Positions 6,083-11,604 of a stretch of 11,604 bases of DNA are shown in pieces. Every line of letters begins with the position of its first letter. Positions within the stretch are counted from its first letter, which is position 1. Under the pieces are notes generated by a model. It was not told the origin of the DNA. It searched no databases and saw only the letters and a list, made by a program, of their open reading frames with translations. Source of the stretch: DAIDKA01 sp035943195 (GTDB taxonomy: Bacteria > Pseudomonadota > Gammaproteobacteria > Steroidobacterales > Steroidobacteraceae); NCBI GenBank assembly GCA_035943195.1, contig DASZCK010000139.1, forward strand, positions 1-11,604, read 5' to 3'. The position numbers and the translations under genes were made by a program.

Positions 6083-6722
6083 CAAGCAGGTTAGCAGTCC
6101 GGAAGGACCGCTCGCCATTGTGCACGATGTCTCCTTCGACATCGCCAAAGGTGAGACGGTGGCGATAACCGGTGCCTCAGGCGCCGGCAAGTCGACTCTC
6201 TTGGCGATGCTGGCGGGACTTGATCTGCCCACGGCCGGGCACCTGTGGCTGGACGGCCAGGACCTGACCGCCCTGAGCGAGGACGGCCGGGCACGCCTGC
6301 GTGCACAGCGGGTGGGGTTTGTGTTCCAGTCGTTTCACCTGATTCCCTCGCTCACGGCGCTGGAGAACGTGCTCCTGCCGCTGGAACTGGCGCAACGGGG
6401 CAACGCCCAGGGCCAGGCGCGCGAGGTCCTGGAGCGAGTCGGTCTCGCGCCACGAGTGGACCACTACCCACGGCAGCTCTCCGGCGGGGAACAGCAGCGG
6501 GTGGCCCTGGCGCGCGCCTTTGTCATCGGACCTGCGGTCCTGTTCGCCGACGAACCCACCGGCAATCTGGATGCCAATACCGGTCAACGCATCATCGAAC
6601 TGATGTTCGAAATGAACCGCACGACACGCACGACTCTGGTACTGGTGACGCATGAGCAGGAGCTCGCACAGCGTTGCGATCGCATCCTGCACATGCACGC
6701 CGGCCGGCTGGTCACGTCCTGA
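6009..6722 (+). CDS. ybbA: ABC transporter ATP-binding protein YbbA (MacB/LolD-like)
   Basis: A 237-residue cytoplasmic ATPase that should pair with the permease encoded next. I start it at the ATG at 6009, preceded by GGAG at 6001-6004; the open frame runs further up (5754) but that part is antisense of tesA, and there is no later start before Walker A. Motifs: Walker A GASGAGKST (55-63), Q-loop FVFQSF (104-109), signature LSGGEQQRVALARAF (157-171), Walker B VLFADEPTGNLD (177-188), H-loop VTHE (213-216). FVFQSFHLIP, followed by LTALENV, and the ADEPTGNLD block are typical of the LolD/MacB/FtsE class of mechanotransmission ATPases and closely resemble Escherichia coli YbbA. The first 74 bp overlap the 5' end of tesA on the other strand. 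Its TGA shares a base with the ybbP ATG. Confidence 0.93.
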   Translation: MSSSVSASAPQRANADSVLKVVNLTKQVSSPEGPLAIVHDVSFDIAKGETVAITGASGAGKSTLLAMLAGLDLPTAGHLWLDGQDLTALSEDGRARLRAQRVGFVFQSFHLIPSLTALENVLLPLELAQRGNAQGQAREVLERVGLAPRVDHYPRQLSGGEQQRVALARAFVIGPAVLFADEPTGNLDANTGQRIIELMFEMNRTTRTTLVLVTHEQELAQRCDRILHMHAGRLVTS

Positions 6723-9220
6723 TGCACGCGCTGCGACTGGCGCTGCGAACGCTGCTGCGCGAGTGGCGCTCCGGGGAGCTCGGGGTGCTGTTGCTGGCGT
6801 TGACGACGGCGGTTGCAGCCCTCACCGGCGTCGGCTTTCTGGTGGGCCGCATCGACACGGCGGTGCGCGAACAGGCGACCCAGGTGCTGGCTGCCGATGT
6901 CCGCGTCTCCTCCACCCAGCCGTTGCCGGACAGCTGGTTCAGCACCGCCTCACAGCGCGGCGTGCACTCGGCCCGCATCCAGACACTGCTGAGCGTCGTC
7001 TTCCGGGGCGATGACAGCCAGCTTGCCAATGTCGAAGCCGTCTCCGACGGTTATCCGCTGCGCGGCACGCTGCTGGTGGCTGACCAGGCCTTCGCCGACG
7101 GCAGCGCGACCCGCGACATCCCGGCACCCGGTCAGGTATGGCCCAGCTCCAAGCTCATCGCCACCCTGGGCGGCGGCATCGGCACGAAACTCGCGATCGG
7201 TGCGGCGACCCTGACGGTGACCCGGATACTGATCGCGCGCCCGGACCAGGGCGTCAATCTCGCGGATCTCGCGCCCAGCCTGATCATGAATCTCAAGGAT
7301 CTGCCGGGGACCCAGCTCATACAGCCGGGCAGCCGTGTCAGCTATTCGGGACTCTTTGCCGCCGATCCGGCGCTCATCAGGGCCTTTAGGCCCTGGCTGC
7401 TGGAGCAGATCCGGCCCGCCGATCGCATGCGCGATGTCAGCGATGCAAGCCCGCAGCTGGAGACCGCCGTGGATCGCGCCGGGCGCTTCCTCACCCTCGC
7501 CAGCCTGGTGAGTGTACTGCTGTGCTCCATTGCGGTGGCGATGTCGGCACGGCAATACGTCCGGCGCCACCTGGATGCGGTCGCTTTGTTGAAGACCCTG
7601 GGGGCGACGCGTGCCTTCACCCTCACGGTGAGCCTGTTGCAGCTGGTGATCGTGGCGCTGCTGGCCTCGGCGATGGGGTCCGTCATTGGCTTTCTGGCGC
7701 AGGAGTGGCTGCTGCATGCGGTGCGCGGCCTTTTGGGGACCACGGTGCTACCACCCGCCAACCTTGCACCGCTGGGGATGGGAGTGAGCGCGGCACTGGC
7801 GGTCCTGGCAGGTTTCGCATTGCCGCCGCTGCTGCAGCTGGCGCGGGTCCCGCCGCTGCGGGTACTGCGCCGGGATGTCGGGCCGCCGCCGCCGCTGGTG
7901 ATCCTGGCCTTCGGCCCCGCGCTGGTCGTGGTGGTGGGCCTGGTGTGGTGGGCCGTGCGTGACGTGCGGCTGGCGGTGCAGTTTCTGATCGGCCTGTCGG
8001 TGTTCCTGGCGGCACTCGCCGCCGCGGGTTATGTGCTGGTCACTCTGTGCGGGCGCCTGCGCGGACGGGTTGGCGTCGCCTGGCGCTATGGCATCGCCAA
8101 TCTCAGTCGCCGTCGCGCCGACAGCATGGTGCAGATCGCGGCCTTCGGCGCCGGTTTGATGGTGCTGCTGGTGCTGGGGGTGGTGCGCGATGATCTCGAG
8201 GTCGACTGGCGGCGCAGTTTGCCGGCCGATGCACCCAACTACTTCTTCGTGAATATTCCGCCCGCCGACAGCAACGCCTTCAGGCAGTTCATCGAGCAAC
8301 GTGGCGCGCGCCTGTCACGCATGCTGCCGATGCTGCGCGGCCGGCTGACCGCTATCAATGGAGAGGACGTGCAGACCATGCGCTTTGCGCGTCGTGGCGG
8401 CGATGCGCGGGGATTTTCCGGCCGTGAGCAGAATGTCACCTGGGCGAGCACCCTGGGAGATGACAATCAGATCGTGGCGGGCAGCTTTTGGCCGTCGGAT
8501 TATCACGGCGCCCCGCAGGTCTCCCTGGCCACCGAGTTTCAGCAATCCCTGGGCGTGGGAGTCGGGGACAAGGTCAGCTTTGACGTCGGTGGCGAGCCCT
8601 TCGAGGCAACGGTTACGAGTGTTCGCAAGGTCAAGTGGGATAGCTTCCAGCCGAACTTTTTCGTGGTCTTCTCACCCGGCGTGCTGGACGCCGTGTCGGG
8701 AACCTATCTCACCAGCGCCTACTTCCACCCGCGCGACCCACATGTCATGGCGCAGCTGGCGCGGCGCTTTCCCAGCGTGTCGATTTTCAATGTCGATGAC
8801 CTCCTCGCCCAGGTCCGCGGCATCATCGACAAGGCCGTGCTCGCAGTGCAGAGCGTATTCGCGTTCACGCTCTTCGCCGGGCTCGTGGTGCTGCTGGCGG
8901 CCGTGCAATCCAGCCGCGAGGAGCGACGCTTTGAAAGTGCCATGTTGCGCACGCTGGGCGCGCGTGGTGCGACCGTGTGGCAGGGGGTCATGGCGGAGTT
9001 CGTCGCCCTCGGCCTGCTCGCCGGCTCGCTCGCCGTGGCAGGCGCTGCGCTCGCCGGTGCATTCGTGGCGACACGGGTGTTGCAGGTGCCTTACGAGCTT
9101 GACCCCTGGTTGCCCCTGGTCGGCATCGGCGGCGGCGCACTGCTGGTGTGCCTCAGCGGTTGGCTGGCCACGCGTAGTGTCATCTCACAGCCGCCGATAC
9201 TGACGTTGCGCGGCGACTGA
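6722..9220 (+). CDS. ybbP: FtsX-like ABC permease YbbP
   Basis: An 832-residue inner-membrane protein starting at the ATG in TGATG (6722), which overlaps the ybbA stop by one base. An earlier in-frame start at 6674 would lie wholly inside ybbA and add a polar N-terminus. Layout: one N-terminal membrane segment (about 20-42), a large periplasmic domain (45-250), a run of six or so membrane segments (about 255-490), a second periplasmic domain (490-705), and three final membrane segments (about 710-820) ending in PPILTLRGD. Family marks include LANVEAVSDGYPLRGTL (101-117), DAVALLKTLGATRA (285-298) and a second copy of the FtsX-type loop, RRFESAMLRTLGARGA, before the last segments. This doubled FtsX topology matches Escherichia coli YbbP (804 residues). 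With YbbA it forms a MacB-superfamily complex; the substrate is not established, but an envelope role near tesA is plausible. Confidence 0.92.
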   Translation: MHALRLALRTLLREWRSGELGVLLLALTTAVAALTGVGFLVGRIDTAVREQATQVLAADVRVSSTQPLPDSWFSTASQRGVHSARIQTLLSVVFRGDDSQLANVEAVSDGYPLRGTLLVADQAFADGSATRDIPAPGQVWPSSKLIATLGGGIGTKLAIGAATLTVTRILIARPDQGVNLADLAPSLIMNLKDLPGTQLIQPGSRVSYSGLFAADPALIRAFRPWLLEQIRPADRMRDVSDASPQLETAVDRAGRFLTLASLVSVLLCSIAVAMSARQYVRRHLDAVALLKTLGATRAFTLTVSLLQLVIVALLASAMGSVIGFLAQEWLLHAVRGLLGTTVLPPANLAPLGMGVSAALAVLAGFALPPLLQLARVPPLRVLRRDVGPPPPLVILAFGPALVVVVGLVWWAVRDVRLAVQFLIGLSVFLAALAAAGYVLVTLCGRLRGRVGVAWRYGIANLSRRRADSMVQIAAFGAGLMVLLVLGVVRDDLEVDWRRSLPADAPNYFFVNIPPADSNAFRQFIEQRGARLSRMLPMLRGRLTAINGEDVQTMRFARRGGDARGFSGREQNVTWASTLGDDNQIVAGSFWPSDYHGAPQVSLATEFQQSLGVGVGDKVSFDVGGEPFEATVTSVRKVKWDSFQPNFFVVFSPGVLDAVSGTYLTSAYFHPRDPHVMAQLARRFPSVSIFNVDDLLAQVRGIIDKAVLAVQSVFAFTLFAGLVVLLAAVQSSREERRFESAMLRTLGARGATVWQGVMAEFVALGLLAGSLAVAGAALAGAFVATRVLQVPYELDPWLPLVGIGGGALLVCLSGWLATRSVISQPPILTLRGD

Positions 9221-9248
9221 GCCCAACTCAAAGCCACGAATCGCAACG

Positions 9249-9287
9249 TCACGGCGCATCAATGCGATATCCGTGAGTTTGTTCCCC
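9249..9287 (+). terminator. Probable terminator of the ybbA-ybbP operon
   Basis: TCACGG (9249-9254) pairs with CCGTGA (9271-9276). Inside this, CGCAT (9255-9259) pairs with ATGCG (9262-9266), leaving an ATAT bulge on the right side. The hairpin is followed by GTTTGTT. It begins 28 bp after the ybbP stop. The bulge and short T-run make it a moderate candidate. Confidence 0.45.
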
Positions 9288-9440
9288 CAAGGCTGTCGCA
9301 CGTTCAATCTTTCAAACGCCCCTCAGAGAGATTTCATTGTCGCCAATCGGCGTCGCAAAAATTTGAAACGCAACTCCGGTCTCCGGGCACTTACGCGCTG
9401 TGGCTGAATTTGTCTTGGGGTCTCACTCCCGGAGGTCGGT
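9288..9440 (+). promoter_or_regulatory. Leader region of the lipoprotein gene
   Basis: About 150 bp upstream of the lipoprotein start, less GC-rich than its surroundings. It contains TTTCAAA and TTTGAAA as a loose inverted pair about 50 bp apart and a strong Shine-Dalgarno GGAGG at 9431-9435, five bases before the ATG at 9441. I do not see a clear sigma-70 -35/-10 pair. Confidence 0.35.
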
Positions 9441-11492
9441 ATGTCTGTCTGGCACACACGCGTGATTCAACATTCCAGGGTAACCGCAGCGCTCTGCGCT
9501 GTAGCCGTGACCCTCAGTGGCTGCGGCGGCTCGGGCATGAGTTACACCCCGCCCGCATCAGCGAGCGCTCCCGCAGCGGCGGGCAGCACGAGCACAGGCG
9601 CGACGGGAAGCGCGGGCGGTTGTTCCGCGCAGACTTGCGGCACCGCAATGGTCACCATGACGGATGCCAAGGGTGACTTCCTCAGCTACATCGTCACCCT
9701 GACGTCCCTGCAGCTACAGACGGCCGGCGGGGCAACGGTTGAGACCGTTCCAGCGTCCACCAAAGTCGATTTTGCAAAATTGGTGGATTTGTCTGAAGTG
9801 CTGAGTGCCGGTCAGATTCCGCCGGCGGAATACGTCAGCGCCAAATTGACCATCGACTATAGCAACGCTCAGATCACCGCCGACGACGGCACGGGCAATC
9901 CCGTTGCACTGGCGCCCGTGGACAGCGCGGGCAATCCCATCACGGGACCGCTGGTGGTGACGGTGCAGCTGGATGCGACCCATCATCTGAAAATCACGGC
10001 GGGGGTTCTGGCGCGATTGGCTCTGGATTTCAATCTCGCGGCATCGAATGCGGTTGATCTGACCGCCGACACCGTGACGGTTACCCCGACACTGGTGGCA
10101 ACTTTGGCACCGGCGGATGACCGGCCGGTTCGGGTGCGTGGCACGGTGGTGAGCACCACCAGTGCGCAGGAACAGATCGTGGTCGCGGTCCAGCCATTCC
10201 AGGATCAGGGAGCGACGGTCGGCCAGGTCACGGTGCAGGTGGGTCCGACGACAACCTATCAGGTCAACGGTACGGCCTATGTGGGTGATGCGGGACTGAC
10301 CGCCCTCGCTGCCTTGCCGGCAAACAGCAAGATTGCGGCCTTCGGTACCGAAGAGACCGGGGCGCAGCCGATCATCACGGCAACGAGCGTCCTGGCCGGC
10401 TCGAGTCTTGAGAATCCCGGGCAGGACCGTCTCTCGGGCACTGTGATCGCCCGCGATCAGACATCCCTTACCGTGCGCGCTGGAACCTGGAGCAATGGCG
10501 GTGATTTCGACTTCGAGCGGCAGGACGCGAAAGTGATGCTGGGCACCGGCACTGTGGTCGTGGCGGCGGGCTCGATGGGTGCCTTCACCGGAACGGATAT
10601 TTCGGTCGGACAGCACATCGAAGCAGCCGGCACCGCCGCGCGTGCCGCGGATCACTCCCTGGTCCTGGACGCCAGCACGGGTCAGGTCAGTTTGGATGTG
10701 ACGCCGGTCTGGGGCACCGTCAACACCCAGCAGTCAGGGTCCATCACCCTGGCGCTGCGATCGATAGACGGATTGCCGGCGACCGCATTCAACTTCTCCG
10801 GCACCGGAAGTAGCGCTGCCAACGACGCCACTGCCGCCGCCTATGTGGTGAATACGGGCAGCCTGACGCAGAACGCCGTGACGGTCGGCGGCGTCACGGG
10901 TGCGCGTGGATTCGTGACGCCCTTCGGCACCGCGCCTCCGGATTTCACGGCGCAGACGCTGATTGCCCTGCCTGCGGTCCAGGCGCAGCTCAATGTTCAC
11001 TTTGATCATGGCGGTTCCGCCACGGCGTTCGCGCCGCTGACCAGCGCCAGCACCGGTCTGCTGCTGCAAGTCCCGGTCGACAATGGCGACAATGACGGCA
11101 ACGGCAACGGCAACTCAGGCGGTGGCAATTCCGGCGATTCGAATGGCGACGGCAACTCGGGCAGCAACGGCTCAGGTCACGACGGCTCAAATGACAACGG
11201 GGTGGACAACAACTCCATCCAGATCGGGCCGCAGGTAACTGACGTGCGCAATATACCGTCGCCGCTGTTGATCGTTCCCAACACCTCCGGCACCACGGAT
11301 GTGTTCACGATCAGCCATCAGGGGCCGATGAAGAGCGAAACCTTCTACGACTTCGCGAGCTTCGTGACGGCGCTGGCAGGGGAGCTGAACGGATCATCGA
11401 TACTGGTGCACGCGGTGAGCGCCGCTGGCCAGTATGACGTTACGAGCAACACTCTGACCGCGACACGAATTGCCGTGGTCCTGACCAACTAA
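9441..11492 (+). CDS. Large lipoprotein with DUF4382-like and DUF5666-like domains
   Basis: A 683-residue exported lipoprotein. The start is fixed by GGAGG five bases upstream. A type II signal peptide ends in lipobox LSGC with C28 as the lipidated cysteine, followed by a Ser/Ala/Thr/Gly spacer (29-60) and two cysteines (C61, C66). Residues 68-220 look like a DUF4382 domain (VTMTDAKGDFLSYIVTLTSL, then LQTAGG and a long beta-rich stretch). From 231, several similar beta segments begin RVRGTVVS (231-238), RLSGTVIA (330-337) and VWGTVNT (423-429) and finish with ATSVLAG or ATRIAVVL motifs, a pattern I associate with DUF5666 OB-like repeats. A 45-residue Asp/Asn/Gly/Ser insert (547-591) interrupts the last segment. 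The function of these domains is not known; a cell-envelope or surface binding role is inference. There is no operon partner: terminator-like hairpins lie on both sides. Confidence 0.85.
   Translation: MSVWHTRVIQHSRVTAALCAVAVTLSGCGGSGMSYTPPASASAPAAAGSTSTGATGSAGGCSAQTCGTAMVTMTDAKGDFLSYIVTLTSLQLQTAGGATVETVPASTKVDFAKLVDLSEVLSAGQIPPAEYVSAKLTIDYSNAQITADDGTGNPVALAPVDSAGNPITGPLVVTVQLDATHHLKITAGVLARLALDFNLAASNAVDLTADTVTVTPTLVATLAPADDRPVRVRGTVVSTTSAQEQIVVAVQPFQDQGATVGQVTVQVGPTTTYQVNGTAYVGDAGLTALAALPANSKIAAFGTEETGAQPIITATSVLAGSSLENPGQDRLSGTVIARDQTSLTVRAGTWSNGGDFDFERQDAKVMLGTGTVVVAAGSMGAFTGTDISVGQHIEAAGTAARAADHSLVLDASTGQVSLDVTPVWGTVNTQQSGSITLALRSIDGLPATAFNFSGTGSSAANDATAAAYVVNTGSLTQNAVTVGGVTGARGFVTPFGTAPPDFTAQTLIALPAVQAQLNVHFDHGGSATAFAPLTSASTGLLLQVPVDNGDNDGNGNGNSGGGNSGDSNGDGNSGSNGSGHDGSNDNGVDNNSIQIGPQVTDVRNIPSPLLIVPNTSGTTDVFTISHQGPMKSETFYDFASFVTALAGELNGSSILVHAVSAAGQYDVTSNTLTATRIAVVLTN
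11079..11213 (+). repeat. Asp/Asn/Gly/Ser low-complexity coding tract
   Basis: Codons 547-591 of the lipoprotein gene encode almost only D, N, G and S (for example NGDNDGNGNGNSGGGNSGDS), with GGC-AAC and GAC-type codons repeated irregularly. The composition resembles flexible linkers or calcium-binding D/N/G loops, but no regular nonapeptide or DxDxDG period is kept. It interrupts the third beta segment rather than joining two recognisable domains. Confidence 0.8.
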
Positions 11493-11505
11493 GTCCTGGG
11501 CGATT

Positions 11506-11535
11506 GGGCCCGCCCGCGCGTTAGCGGGCGGGCCC
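11506..11535. terminator. GC-rich hairpin after the lipoprotein gene
   Basis: GGGCCCGCCCGC (11506-11517) is perfectly complementary to GCGGGCGGGCCC (11524-11535), with a GCGTTA loop between them. It begins 14 bp after the TAA stop at 11490-11492. There is no T-run, so it may act as a symmetric barrier for convergent transcription. This fits the possible minus-strand gene end that follows immediately. Confidence 0.6.
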
Positions 11536-11539
11536 GGAT

Positions 11540-11604
11540 CTAAAGGACGCGTGGCGGAAGTGCTTCATCCATCTCGGAATAACTCGACGACGGGCGATCA
11601 ACCG
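11540..11604 (-). CDS. Possible 3' end of a minus-strand gene (partial)
   Basis: Read from the right edge on the minus strand, one frame is open for 20 codons and ends SSYSEMDEALPPRVL with a TAG stop at 11542-11540, four bases before the shared GC hairpin. The mixed acidic, polar and hydrophobic composition looks more protein-like than the other open frames here. The fragment is far too short to assign a family; the call rests on composition and on the hairpin position. Confidence 0.28.
   Translation of the reverse strand, partial: VDRPSSSYSEMDEALPPRVL

Noticed and set aside
6083..6232. N-terminal extension of tesA to the ATG at 6232
   Set aside because: It is antisense to the ybbA Walker A region and would put 50 residues before the signal peptide, blocking export of a periplasmic enzyme.
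9714..10655. Minus-strand open frame of 313 codons within the lipoprotein gene
   Set aside because: Its translation is Arg/His/Gly-rich without a recognisable domain. The plus-strand frame has a signal peptide, a lipobox and repeated domains.
11551..11604. Plus-strand GTG start of a new gene at the right edge (AAGGA upstream)
   Set aside because: Only 18 codons are visible with nothing recognisable, and a minus-strand frame ending next to the hairpin fits the context better.
1..11604. Defence system, prophage, integron or other mobile island
   Set aside because: No nuclease, integrase, transposase, toxin-antitoxin pair, att-like repeat or tRNA gene was found; the gene content is envelope and lipid metabolism with uniform high GC.

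Overview
The window looks like chromosomal DNA of a high-GC gammaproteobacterium. The evidence is an Escherichia-like tesA / ybbA-ybbP divergent arrangement, a FadD very close in length and motifs to the gammaproteobacterial enzyme, a DUF6502 protein (a family I associate with this class) and an RcnB-family protein. The exact lineage cannot be read from the sequence; a soil or water lineage near Steroidobacterales, Nevskiales or Xanthomonadales is an inference. I see no transposase, integrase, phage gene, CRISPR array, rRNA or tRNA.

Layout, left to right. (1) Bases 1-206 hold the 3' end of a gene for an extreme glycine-rich repeat protein (nonapeptide GGGAITGTG), closed by a good intrinsic terminator. 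(2) A DUF6502 gene on the plus strand runs tail-to-tail, with one base between stop codons, into a large minus-strand gene for an exported protein that resembles a glycoside hydrolase. (3) A 222-bp divergent intergenic region carries short direct repeats and leads to a small RcnB-family periplasmic gene, followed by a perfect 30-bp palindrome. (4) On the minus strand lie tesA and fadD (stop and start two bases apart), a thioesterase/lysophospholipase and acyl-CoA ligase pair. (5) Divergent from tesA, with the 5' coding ends overlapping by about 74 bp, are ybbA and ybbP (ATPase and FtsX-like permease, stop and start sharing one base). (6) Last is a large lipoprotein with a DUF4382-like domain, DUF5666-like beta repeats and an Asp/Asn/Gly/Ser insert, followed by a strong GC hairpin. 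A possible minus-strand gene ends at the right edge.

How the genes fit together. TesA releases fatty acids from thioesters or lysophospholipids and FadD re-activates free fatty acids to acyl-CoA, so co-transcription would make a compact acyl recycling unit. YbbA-YbbP would form an inner-membrane MacB-superfamily complex, probably acting on envelope lipids or lipoproteins, although its substrate is not established. The flanking genes mostly encode exported or envelope proteins. Most of the window is ordinary housekeeping-type sequence. The least understood parts are the glycine-repeat tail, the 640-residue hydrolase-like protein and the modular lipoprotein.
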